Source of the DNA: Candidatus Nanopelagicales bacterium
Lineage (GTDB): Bacteria > Actinomycetota > Actinomycetes > S36-B12
Length of the DNA: 64,000 bases
Reading direction: 5' to 3'
Assembly (NCBI GenBank): GCA_028825115.1
Contig: JAPKAV010000001.1
Location: forward strand, 62,001-126,000
Shown: one piece after another, positions 36,331 to 44,673 of the stretch
Layout: the number at the start of each line of letters is the position of its first letter
How positions within the stretch are numbered: the stretch's first letter is position 1
Made by a program: the position numbers and the translations under genes
Notes under the pieces: model-generated
What the model was told of the DNA's origin: nothing
Seen by the model: the letters and a program-made list of their open reading frames with translations, nothing else
The model's database searches: none

Positions 36331-37053
36331 ATGTCCGTGACATTGTGCATAACCGCGTTCAACGAGCACGAAAATCTTTATGATTTAATCAAGGACTTGA
36401 CTTGGTTGCATGCTCAACAAATTGGTTTACAAGTTGTAATCGTCGATAATGGATCAACAGATGACACTTGGAGAACGTTGCAGGTTCAGTCTTTGGAGCA
36501 TGGGGAATGGCTTTCCATCGTTCGTCTGGGCGAAAATCGAGGATATGGTGGCGGGCTCCGGTCCGCTATTGAAGCGGCAGGTACGGAGACGGTTGCCCTA
36601 CTCTCTGCCGACCGTCAGTATCCGATTGAGGATGTCCTACAAGCAATCCGCGAGTTTCAATCCAGTGCTCAGGAAGAGAGTTCACGATTGATACTCGTTG
36701 GGAATCGCAAGGAAAGATACGACCCCAAATCTGCGAAATTTGTTAGCTGGTTTTACTCAAGAACAGTCAGATTGCTTTTGGGTACCGAACTGATGGATGT
36801 GAATAGTCAACCAAAAATATTTGGGCGCGAATTGTTAACTCAAAAAATTCCGTGGTCAGATTCCTTTTTTTTCGACGCCCAGTTGATTGCAGTTGCGCAA
36901 CAGCTTAATTTTAAACTTATTTCTTCTCCCGTTAGATTTGTCAATCGCAGGTACGGTAAAAGCTCGTGGAGTGGCCAACGTATAAAGGTGTACCGTGAGA
37001 CTCTTATTGAGATGTGGGGCTTTCGAAAATATCTGAACAAGATAGATTTATAA
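36331..37053 (+). CDS. Family 2 glycosyltransferase (polyprenyl-phosphate type)
   Basis: 240 aa GT2: VTLCITAFNEHENLYDLIKD at the N-terminus, VVIVDNGSTDDTW near 38, LGENRGYGGGLRSAIEAAG near 68 and VALLSADRQYPIED near 90, the DxxxYP form found in Dpm1-like enzymes; MDVNSQPKIFGRELL near 155 also fits. Unlike the enzyme at 29337 it lacks C-terminal helices. GGGAG precedes the ATG by about 10 nt. The next gene, a GT-C-like membrane protein, starts 1 bp after the stop, suggesting a donor-synthase/transferase pair. Confidence 0.85.
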   Translation: MSVTLCITAFNEHENLYDLIKDLTWLHAQQIGLQVVIVDNGSTDDTWRTLQVQSLEHGEWLSIVRLGENRGYGGGLRSAIEAAGTETVALLSADRQYPIEDVLQAIREFQSSAQEESSRLILVGNRKERYDPKSAKFVSWFYSRTVRLLLGTELMDVNSQPKIFGRELLTQKIPWSDSFFFDAQLIAVAQQLNFKLISSPVRFVNRRYGKSSWSGQRIKVYRETLIEMWGFRKYLNKIDL

Positions 37054-37054
37054 A

Positions 37055-39064
37055 ATGAGAGATCAGATAGATGAGTTAGACACTGACTCAACGGTGAGAT
37101 TGGAAAAGAGATTTTTTCTCTATGCCATCGTAATATTTTTACTGATGGTAACCCTAATTCCATGGCTCTACACCACCCTTGGAGGATTTCCTTCGGCCGG
37201 ACCAGATGAAGTTTCTAGTGCCCACGCGGCCCAAATATACTTGAACGTTAATCAACCTTCCCCGATTATCACGCCTGAAAATATCAAGCTCGTGGAACTA
37301 CCCGTCACTGAAAAATTTAATGCTCCAACACCGTTTGGTCAACTTGCATCAGGATCGTTAGCCCTTGTCGTCAAAGTCTTGATTCTGGTCGGTTTATCTG
37401 TGGCCCTCATTTCGTTAATTCCAAGGATCGCAAGAAAAAGATTAATGAGAGAAACCTGGGGGTGGCGGTTAACCCTTTCGTCCTGGATTTTATTTGGCGG
37501 GGCTAGCCTCATGGCTTTGGTTATTTCTATTCCGATGATGATTTGGGACGAGGCCTACGTTTTTGCCAGTGCCGCAAGGAACTTCGCGGAATCCGGGGTA
37601 CCTGGTGTTTTAATCACCGGACCAAGAGGTGTCGCTGAGAGTTCCGTTGATCTGTTGGTAATACTGGTTGCAGGCTTAATTAAAATAATTTTCAGGGTCA
37701 TAGAGGCCGACACATCCTTGATGATTTCTGCAATTTTATTGAGTTCTGTGGCATCGCTGATTGTTGCAGTCATAGCAAGAAACAAATTCGGATCCAGTCG
37801 CACCGTAAGTATCGGAATGGCTGTCATCTTGCTTCTAACCCCAGCGACTATCTCAACCTTATCGGGAGGAATGCCGACGGTAATTGGAACTGTTGCCTGG
37901 CCAATTTTGGGTCTGACGTTATATCTTGCGCTTTCTACGAAGTCGTACACTCCGCTTGTATTGACTTCAGTAGCCCTGCTTTTTGTTCGCTGGGACATGG
38001 GAACAATCGCTGTGGTGACTTGTGGAGTAATGCTCGCAGTTAAACTATTACGGCGACGCAAGCAGCAGACCAACGACGAGACATTGGATGCCAAATTTTC
38101 CTGGATTCTCTTGGTTCCGGTTGCCATTTTCGGAGCGGTGACGCTCATCAGGTTCGCCTTTTTTGGAAGTTTGGTTCCTTCGGGGCTGTTGGGAAAGAGT
38201 GTGGGAATTGATGGTGCATATTTGCAAAGTGGCGTGTCGTATTTTCGAGAGACACTCTTAGAAACTTTGTGGCTATTAGTCGTTTTAGTAATGGTGGCCG
38301 CTACTTTGATTTATTTGAAAAGCGACAGTAAGCGTCATTATGTCTTATCACTCGTAGTGGTTTCAATCCCGGCAATGGCCTACCTCCCGGGAGGAAGGGA
38401 TTGGTTCCCCACATTTTGGTCCCGCTACACGCTACCTAGTGTCGCGGCAGTACTGATTTTATCTCTTGCGCTACTCTCAAGTTCGACTTGGACAAGAAAA
38501 GCTACGAGGAAAACATGGGTGGGTTTGGTCACAATTTTGTTTGCCGTGCAAATTCCCGGCACGCTAGGCATCGTTCAAGGCTTGAACAAAGACAAGTCGG
38601 GAGTTTATCGAGTCGAATGTCTGGCTCAAGCGGGACAAAGCCTTCGCCGAGCCTTCCCTGATTTGACGAGCGTGGCTTCACCTGAAGTGAATACGGTTGC
38701 CTACTACGCCGATGCCCACTTGACTGATTTGATTGGAATTGTCGATCCACGGACGGCCTCAGTGCCAAAGTCCCCACTTGCTCCTGGCGATCCCATTCAC
38801 AGGCGAGCAAATCCAGACATAATCGCGACGGATCAGCCAGACGCGATTTATCTCTACGAAGGAGCGGACTGTATTACACCAAATACGAGTCTCGAAGACG
38901 AGGTGACCGCTTGGAATGAACTTCTCGGTTCAGATCTCAGTCGGTTCCGTGCAGGGAATTTAAACTCACTACTGGTGAATTACCAGCCAGTTACAATTCG
39001 GATCCCAGATCGGGTCGCCGTGCGTTTTCTGGTGAAAAATGATCTCGTTCAGAACCTGCCATGA
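37055..39064 (+). CDS. GT-C-fold membrane glycosyltransferase-like protein
   Basis: 669 aa with about a dozen helices and a soluble tail of about 150 residues. The outer loop MMIWDEAYVFASAARNFAES near 164-183 has the acidic pair expected of GT-C active sites, and GGFPSAGPDEVSSAHAA near the N-terminus a second one. The tail segment HLTDLIGIVDPRTASVPKSP resembles that of AftB-like arabinosyltransferases, though this is weak. The start lies 1 bp after the GT2 gene, and the end overlaps the GDPD-like gene by 4 bp. Likely transfers a sugar from a polyprenyl donor outside the membrane. Confidence 0.65.
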   Translation: MRDQIDELDTDSTVRLEKRFFLYAIVIFLLMVTLIPWLYTTLGGFPSAGPDEVSSAHAAQIYLNVNQPSPIITPENIKLVELPVTEKFNAPTPFGQLASGSLALVVKVLILVGLSVALISLIPRIARKRLMRETWGWRLTLSSWILFGGASLMALVISIPMMIWDEAYVFASAARNFAESGVPGVLITGPRGVAESSVDLLVILVAGLIKIIFRVIEADTSLMISAILLSSVASLIVAVIARNKFGSSRTVSIGMAVILLLTPATISTLSGGMPTVIGTVAWPILGLTLYLALSTKSYTPLVLTSVALLFVRWDMGTIAVVTCGVMLAVKLLRRRKQQTNDETLDAKFSWILLVPVAIFGAVTLIRFAFFGSLVPSGLLGKSVGIDGAYLQSGVSYFRETLLETLWLLVVLVMVAATLIYLKSDSKRHYVLSLVVVSIPAMAYLPGGRDWFPTFWSRYTLPSVAAVLILSLALLSSSTWTRKATRKTWVGLVTILFAVQIPGTLGIVQGLNKDKSGVYRVECLAQAGQSLRRAFPDLTSVASPEVNTVAYYADAHLTDLIGIVDPRTASVPKSPLAPGDPIHRRANPDIIATDQPDAIYLYEGADCITPNTSLEDEVTAWNELLGSDLSRFRAGNLNSLLVNYQPVTIRIPDRVAVRFLVKNDLVQNLP

Positions 39065-39720
39065 GCAAGTTAATGCGGAACAACCAAAGGGTTCTGGCAC
39101 ATAGGGGCCTGTGGAATGAGTCAAGATCTCAAAATTCGATGGATGCGATTTCGGCCGCACTTGATTCGGGCTTTGGAATTGAAATTGACATCAGAGAATG
39201 GTCTGGTGAGTTGGTTCTTTCACACGGTTTCCCAAATAAGAGAAGCACGACATTCCAGCCGAAGCATCCTGTGTGGGAAAAACTGACCGAGGACACCCCG
39301 TTAGCCCTCAATATTAAGACTGATGGGCTTGGGGTCAAATTAGAAAGTTGTTTGAAAGATTTACCCCAACATAACGGATTCACTTTTGATATGTCTCTGC
39401 CGGAAGCCGTTTTTTATAATTCTTTGAATATTCCCATTGCCCAACGAGTGAGTGAGTATGAACCTATTAATCTGTCACGTGCCGCCTTTCGGGACGCATG
39501 GAGTCGGATTTGGCTCGACTGCTTTCATAGTGATTGGTGGCTTCATGCCAACGATTTTTCGGAGTCATTGAAAGGAAATCAAGTCTTTGTGGTGTCTCCA
39601 GAGCTTCATGGCAGGGATCCACAGAAAGTGTGGGACTGGTGCCAGCAGGAGCTTGAACAAGAATTAGACATCTATATATGCACTGACTATCCAGAAAAGG
39701 TGGCGGAGCAGTGGAGTTAG
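39061..39720 (+). CDS. Glycerophosphodiester phosphodiesterase-like protein
   Basis: 219 aa. GDPD barrel motifs are complete: VLAHRGLWNESRSQNSMDA near residue 11, GFGIEIDIREWSGELVLSH near 36-54 supplying the two acidic residues and the second histidine. The rest is divergent and slightly short for the family. Normally the fold hydrolyses glycerophosphodiesters; beside a HAD phosphatase and two nucleotidyltransferases it more likely processes a phosphorylated precursor of an unusual building block. It overlaps the upstream gene by 4 bp and the HAD gene by 10 bp. Confidence 0.75.
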   Translation: MSKLMRNNQRVLAHRGLWNESRSQNSMDAISAALDSGFGIEIDIREWSGELVLSHGFPNKRSTTFQPKHPVWEKLTEDTPLALNIKTDGLGVKLESCLKDLPQHNGFTFDMSLPEAVFYNSLNIPIAQRVSEYEPINLSRAAFRDAWSRIWLDCFHSDWWLHANDFSESLKGNQVFVVSPELHGRDPQKVWDWCQQELEQELDIYICTDYPEKVAEQWS

Positions 39721-40349
39721 ATAAACATAGCGGGTATCTGGCTGTTATTTTTGATATGGACGGCGTTCTCGTTGATGCCCGCGACTGGCACTATCGAGCG
39801 TTAAATGACGCACTCGAAATTTTTGACGCAAGAATTGACAGTGAAGAACATGAGGAACGCTTCAATGGTTTGCCAACTCGTGTGAAACTGCAAATGCTGA
39901 CAGAGGAGGGGCGAATCCCAGCCCATCTCCACACGTTGATTGATGAAGTGAAGCAGGAGCGAACATTGAGAGAGGCGGCTCAAAGGTGCTTTCCTAGGGT
40001 TGAGCATCTGTTAATGATGGAATGGCTGAGGCGCCGAGATATTAAAGTGGGATTAGCAACGAATTCAATCCGTCGGACAACTATGACAATGTTGGATTTT
40101 GCCGGTTTGACGGGCTACATCGACGTCGTATTGACCAATGAAGATGTGAAGCAAGCGAAACCTTCACCGGAAATCTACATTGAGTGTGCACAGCGGCTCG
40201 GAGTATCCCCGAGCCAGTCCTTGGTGGTCGAGGACAGTGAATACGGGGTTGAGTCGGCTACTCGGGCAGGGTGCACCGTTATTGCAGTGAGTGGAGTAGA
40301 AGATGTATCCGAAGAACTACTGCGACCTTACTTGGAGCAAATAAGATGA
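39711..40349 (+). CDS. HAD-superfamily phosphatase/phosphomutase
   Basis: 212 aa class IA HAD. Motif I IFDMDGVLVDARDWHYRAL at residue 13, motif II VGLATNS near 118, motif III lysine in QAKPSPEIY near 148 and motif IV VVEDSEYGVESA near 168 are intact. The DWHYRALNDAL context resembles beta-phosphoglucomutase and sugar-phosphatase members. The GTG start overlaps the GDPD-like gene by 10 bp and the stop overlaps the next start as ATGA. Substrate unknown. Confidence 0.82.
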   Translation: MELDKHSGYLAVIFDMDGVLVDARDWHYRALNDALEIFDARIDSEEHEERFNGLPTRVKLQMLTEEGRIPAHLHTLIDEVKQERTLREAAQRCFPRVEHLLMMEWLRRRDIKVGLATNSIRRTTMTMLDFAGLTGYIDVVLTNEDVKQAKPSPEIYIECAQRLGVSPSQSLVVEDSEYGVESATRAGCTVIAVSGVEDVSEELLRPYLEQIR

Positions 40350-41086
40350 GTGTGCAACACGTTCAATCAGTAATCACCGCTGCTGGAGATTCGCGTCCGC
40401 TCTTTCTTCCAAGCGGTTTCGGTTCACCGAAAGGTTTGGTTCTATGGCATGACCAAGAAGTGATTATCAATGCCCTCGAGAGTTACGTGATTAATCTCGA
40501 CCGTGCTTGCGTCGCGGTGCACAAGGAGGAGGACACTGAGTGGGGGATCTCGAGCGTGATCTCGAGAAAGTTTCCAGCGGTCCGAATAGTCAAGATCCGC
40601 CCTGGAACCTTGGGGGCCCTCGCTTCGGCTCTGGTTGCAATGGAAGGCGTGGACCCTGACATCCCACTCGTGGTGGCGGCAGGGGATTCAGTTGTCAAGG
40701 GCGGGATTTCCGGCCAGATTAAAAAATTTCAAGCCATGAATGTGGATGCTGCCACGATCGCATTTCAATCACAGAATCCGCGCTGGTCCTACCTTTCTGT
40801 TGACCCCTATGGCGCAGTGCGCCAAGTTCAAGAGAAAAGAGTTATTGGCCCCCTCGCGACAACTGGCGTATTCTACTTTCGAACGGCAAGACAGTTTCTG
40901 TCCGCTGCTCAGTGGGTTTTGGTGAATAATGCCATGAACAATGGTGTTTATTATGTATCAACTACTCTCAATTACATGATCTCGCAGGGTTTAAATGTTT
41001 ACTACAGCACCATCCCTCGAGACCAATATGCATCTTTTTCTCTTCCGTCAGATTTTCGACCTGAAAGGACTGACTCCCTTGATTAA
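40346..41086 (+). CDS. Nucleotidyltransferase-like protein with altered signature
   Basis: 246 aa from ATG 40346, chosen for GGAGC about 9 nt upstream and the ATGA junction with the HAD gene. The fold follows NTP_transferase: a first strand SVITAAGDSR where GxGTR should be, then PKGLV, VVAAGDSVVKGGI near 113 with the metal aspartate, and TGVFYFRTARQFL near 175. The loss of the canonical glycine-rich loop suggests changed or absent catalysis. The paralogue at 41402 keeps it. The two may form a heteromer or act in sequence. Confidence 0.7.
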   Translation: MSVQHVQSVITAAGDSRPLFLPSGFGSPKGLVLWHDQEVIINALESYVINLDRACVAVHKEEDTEWGISSVISRKFPAVRIVKIRPGTLGALASALVAMEGVDPDIPLVVAAGDSVVKGGISGQIKKFQAMNVDAATIAFQSQNPRWSYLSVDPYGAVRQVQEKRVIGPLATTGVFYFRTARQFLSAAQWVLVNNAMNNGVYYVSTTLNYMISQGLNVYYSTIPRDQYASFSLPSDFRPERTDSLD

Positions 41087-41405
41087 GTCAAACTTGAATA
41101 AATTTCCTAAAGGCTGGTTTCTGGGAAATTTTGAGCCCTCCATGCTGAGGAACAGCGACTTCGAGGTCGCGGTAAAGCGCATGAAAGCGGGTACACGTGA
41201 ACCAATGCATTACCAAAAGGAGGCGGTTGAATTCACCGTTGTGATTTCAGGTAGATGCATATTAGGAGGAATTGAATGCAACCCTGATGACATTTTGCAA
41301 ATCGATCCTTGGGAAGCCGCTGAATTTGAGGCACTTGAGGATTGTGTATTACTGGCAGTAAAGTCACCCAGCATGCCGGCTGACAAGGTGGAAGGCAGCC
41401 CATGA
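41079..41405 (+). CDS. Small cupin-like protein
   Basis: 108 aa from TTG 41079, preceded by AAAGGA about 10 nt upstream; a longer frame from 40995 would overlap the nucleotidyltransferase by 92 bp. The cupin core is visible: VAVKRMKAGTREPMHYQKEA with a histidine, EFTVVISGRCILGG, and DDILQIDPWEAAEFEALEDC. It may be an isomerase or epimerase acting on the intermediate of this cassette. The stop overlaps the next ATG (ATGA). Confidence 0.7.
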   Translation: MIKSNLNKFPKGWFLGNFEPSMLRNSDFEVAVKRMKAGTREPMHYQKEAVEFTVVISGRCILGGIECNPDDILQIDPWEAAEFEALEDCVLLAVKSPSMPADKVEGSP

Positions 41406-42193
41406 GTAAGTTCCTCGGCAATCGAAGCATTCAAATCGTTCTTCCCATGGCGGGGTTGGGAACTCGGTTCGCTGAGGCTGGATACCAGGTCGCGAAGCCC
41501 TTACTCCCAATTCACGATCAACCCATGTTCAAGGTCGTGCTGGGAAACGTTCTTTCTCCGCAGGTAAAAAGGGTTGTGATTATTAGTCGTTTAGAGTGGA
41601 ATTTGACTTCAGAAATTGAGGAACTCAATAGCAATAGCGACATTGATTTTAAGCTGGTAGAAATAGATTACACGACAGAAGGCCCTGCTGACACCGTGGT
41701 GTTAGCAGCCCCCCATCTGGAACTTGACCTACCTGTTGTCACGGCGAATTCTGATCAGTACGTGTGCACGGCCATCAGTGATTTCTTTAGCGCCCTTCTC
41801 GCAGAGGGTGTCGCTGGCACGATCATGACCATGGAAGATGATGACCCCAAGTGGTCGTTTGTTCAAGTAGATTCCCGTGGAGACGTGGTCAACGTTCGAG
41901 AAAAAGAAGTGATTTCCCATCAGGCGACAGTCGGCATTTATGGATTCACAACCGCCTCAGTCTTGCTAGAGAGCATCAACAAAATGAAATTAGAAGGTGA
42001 CCGTGTAAATGGGGAATTTTACATCGCCCCCGTCTACAACTACATGATTCGCGACGGTCAAAGAGTCACCACATTCGAGACGGGGCCTGTCGAAGACGTG
42101 ATGTTTGGATTAGGTATCCCACAAGACTATGAAAATTTTATACGCCACCCAGAGTCAAAAGCGGCAGCCGTTTCGGTCAAATCTTTACATTGA
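41402..42193 (+). CDS. Sugar-phosphate nucleotidyltransferase
   Basis: 263 aa. The canonical site is present: VLPMAGLGTRFAEAGYQVAK followed by PLLPIHDQPMFKVVL; VVTANSDQYVCTAI near 115 replaces the usual GD metal motif by NSDQ, as in several capsule nucleotidyltransferases; VNGEFYIAPVYNYMI near 200 and DVMFGLGIPQDYENF near the end are also typical. It closes the GDPD-HAD-NTase-cupin cassette. NDP and sugar specificity cannot be read. Confidence 0.82.
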   Translation: MSKFLGNRSIQIVLPMAGLGTRFAEAGYQVAKPLLPIHDQPMFKVVLGNVLSPQVKRVVIISRLEWNLTSEIEELNSNSDIDFKLVEIDYTTEGPADTVVLAAPHLELDLPVVTANSDQYVCTAISDFFSALLAEGVAGTIMTMEDDDPKWSFVQVDSRGDVVNVREKEVISHQATVGIYGFTTASVLLESINKMKLEGDRVNGEFYIAPVYNYMIRDGQRVTTFETGPVEDVMFGLGIPQDYENFIRHPESKAAAVSVKSLH

Positions 42194-42214
42194 GCAGAGG
42201 AAAGTGGGAAACAA

Positions 42215-43798
42215 ATGGGGAGAAAAAAACTCGCTTCCGTTACGGCACTGAGTCTTTTGCTGCTGGGAATTGTATGGGCGTTTGCATCACCGCGCGGCTC
42301 TTCAGCGGATGAGGGATCCCATTTAACAAACACTTGGTGTGCCTGGGGTAACTCGGACTTGTGTCAAATTGGACCAGAGGCGGGGGTCATACTCGTGCCC
42401 GATTCCATCGCTAATTCAGCATGTTTTACCCTCTGGCCATCTCAGAACGGCGCTGGATGCCTCAAGGATTTGAGCATGGACCTCGTGCAGGTTGGACCAA
42501 CAATTAGAATTGTACCGGACGTCTATTCACTCGGTTTTTTCAAAACAATGAGAGTGTTCGCGGGAGAAAACATCGAAATCTCCGTGCAAATTATGCGGAC
42601 TTTCAACGTATTTCTCGCCAGTTTACTACTTCTTTGGGCTTTGCTTACAACAACAGGCCCTATTGCGCGCGCATTGGCCATTTCGTGGGGCGTGGCCATA
42701 ATCCCAATCGGAATCTTTTTCATCGCATCAGTGAATCCGAGCTCATGGGTAATTCTGGGGGTTGGTACTTTTTGGGCTTTCTTGGCCTCTGCCCTTGGAC
42801 CGGGAAAGAAAACCAAGACCCAACTATGGAGCCTGTGGCTCGGAGTAGCCGCAAGTTTCATCATTGCCACACTGGGGAGAAGCGATGCCGGTATTTACCT
42901 AACCGCGACCATGGGAGCAATTCTAATATGGCGGTGGAAGTCATTCAAGATAACGGCGTCTCGAAGGACGGCGTTTATTTTTCTTGGGGGCCTCGTAGCC
43001 ATCGCCGTAGCCGCCACTCAGCTGCTCAGTAGATACAGTCAGGCTCAATTTTCTTTCCCGGGAGCTCAAACTTCTACTGATCAGCCCGTGCCACTTATAA
43101 AGAGTTTTCTTGAATGGCCCTCATTTCTGTACAGTCTTTTTGGTGGACAGTCGGCGAAGTTTGTAATCTCTGATTCAGAAGCTGCTCGTGGTCTAGACGG
43201 GTATCGGCCTTCTGGTTACCTTTTCGGCGTGGGCTGGACCGAATTCCCCCTCCCGTCACTAGTTGGCTTACTGATTGGTGCTGCCGTATTCGGCACTGTA
43301 GTCATCGGCTTTACAAGATATTCAAAGCCACGAGTGCTCGCGGTCACATTCCTCGTCCTTGCATTTGTGGCTCAAGTTGTGCTGATGCGAGCCAGCGTAG
43401 ACTTCGGGAGAGCAATCCTGCAGCCACGCTACTTCTTCCCTTATGCGCTGGTCATCCTAGGGCTCACGGCAACAATTTCCGTTAAGCGCGGTCACTTTTT
43501 CTCAAGGGTTCAACTTCTCTTAAGTTCAATCCCTATCTTAATTTCTGGATCGCTAGCTTGGCTTGCAACTGCAACTCGCTATGCGGTAAGTCCATCCGCG
43601 GCATATACAAACTTCGGTCAGCCATTGGATTGGTGGTGGGATTTCGGCCCCGGAAGACTCACATGGTTTATGGTCGTGATACTCGCATCAGGCCTATGGG
43701 TGGCCGTCACACTCGGACTTTGGGGATGCAGTTCTTCAATGCGTGATCGTGATGGCAGCGAAAATACCGCCAATAAGAAAAGGGGATCTTTTCTCTAA
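42215..43798 (+). CDS. DUF2142-like polytopic membrane protein
   Basis: 527 aa. After an N-terminal helix the loop SSADEGSHLTNTWCAWGNSD carries the DE..H pattern seen in DUF2142 and other GT-C-like proteins, with paired cysteines nearby. IGIFFIASVNPSSWVILGVG near 165 matches the DUF2142 NP motif region. About ten further helices follow. A GGGAAAC stretch precedes the ATG. It lies 21 bp behind the nucleotidyltransferase and may use the cassette product. GAAAAG/CTTTTC at 43777-43793 could form a small hairpin at the end. Confidence 0.65.
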   Translation: MGRKKLASVTALSLLLLGIVWAFASPRGSSADEGSHLTNTWCAWGNSDLCQIGPEAGVILVPDSIANSACFTLWPSQNGAGCLKDLSMDLVQVGPTIRIVPDVYSLGFFKTMRVFAGENIEISVQIMRTFNVFLASLLLLWALLTTTGPIARALAISWGVAIIPIGIFFIASVNPSSWVILGVGTFWAFLASALGPGKKTKTQLWSLWLGVAASFIIATLGRSDAGIYLTATMGAILIWRWKSFKITASRRTAFIFLGGLVAIAVAATQLLSRYSQAQFSFPGAQTSTDQPVPLIKSFLEWPSFLYSLFGGQSAKFVISDSEAARGLDGYRPSGYLFGVGWTEFPLPSLVGLLIGAAVFGTVVIGFTRYSKPRVLAVTFLVLAFVAQVVLMRASVDFGRAILQPRYFFPYALVILGLTATISVKRGHFFSRVQLLLSSIPILISGSLAWLATATRYAVSPSAAYTNFGQPLDWWWDFGPGRLTWFMVVILASGLWVAVTLGLWGCSSSMRDRDGSENTANKKRGSFL

Positions 43799-44026
43799 AA
43801 GCTTGCTATCTTTTTTGTCATTCCCAAGAAGTTGACTAGGCTCTAGCGGGACTCTTTTGCAGTGGGACCGAGTATCCAGGTCCTACGAAGCGGGCGAACA
43901 TGTATTTGAAGACGTTGTTCTTACCCGGACGGGCCTTTTGTTTCATCTCAGGATTTCAACGCCTAGTTGGGGGATCGTTTGGGCGGGTTCGCCAATAAAC
44001 GTACCCCACGGAGCACCGCGTGATCC
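43799..44026. other. Gene-free stretch upstream of the transposase remnant
   Basis: No credible gene. It contains TTGACTAGGCTCT at 43832-43844, also present before the PtmE-like gene at 59355-59367; TAGGCT within it equals the pseF -10 box. Confidence 0.4.
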
Positions 44027-44559
44027 TTCCGAGCATGGGAAAATGCATTGCCTTCAACACGCATGATCGCTGATGCGTATGTGAGGCATGTGATCCGAGC
44101 GACGAAGGGCACCACGAAAGGCTTGCGCGGGCGGCGGAAAATGACACCCCTTCTTCAACGCACCGGTCTCGCGGTGAGCATTGGAACCATTGATCAGCTT
44201 ATGCGCGTTAAGGGCTTAAGCGGTGTTTTGCGCGGTAAGGATCATCGATGTACTTTCACGCAAGACTGCGAGTTGGCACGGCATGACGGCCAGACCAACC
44301 GAACTCGTGACGGTTCCCTTTACGCATGGCGCTATGGAATCGCAGTCATGAAGGCACTAACATTCTCCACGCTTTTCCCCATCATTCTGATACTGGGTCT
44401 TAATACTTTTTCCTGAAATTTTCCGAAAAACTCACGCTCGAAGGAATCTTGGCCTCATTTGGAAGTGTCTGGGATGCCCACGCTAATTCCCTAACCGAAT
44501 CCACAATCGGCTTATTCAAAATCGAAGCAATGAGACATAGAAATCCATTCCATAAGTGA
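44027..44559 (+). pseudogene. IS3-family transposase (OrfB) remnant
   Basis: Two non-contiguous parts of an OrfB are readable. The first (about 44040-44265) gives KGLRGRRKMTPLLQRTG, VSIGTIDQLMRVKGLSGVLR and GKDHRCT, the HTH_21 region of IS3-type integrases. After a frame change, ARPTELVTVPFT (near 44300) matches the segment before the catalytic core. The core with the first two catalytic aspartates is missing. The last part (44413-44559) reads KLTLEGILASFGSVWDA, NSLTESTIGLFKIEAMR, the region with the final catalytic glutamate, to a TGA. It is an inactivated, internally deleted copy. No terminal inverted repeats were identified. Confidence 0.75.
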
Positions 44560-44673
44560 AGGCAACTAATAGGGGTCGCTGCCGCGCGCTGATCGGATCG
44601 TGGCGAAGTAGTAGTGGCTAATCCTCGCCCCTGCGAAAGTTCAGTACGCTTGTCACATGAATGGATTTTACCG

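Noticed and set aside
37555-38148. 197-codon minus-strand frame inside the GT-C-like gene
   Set aside because: Opposite-strand shadow of a clear membrane-protein gene; composition is the mirror of hydrophobic codons.
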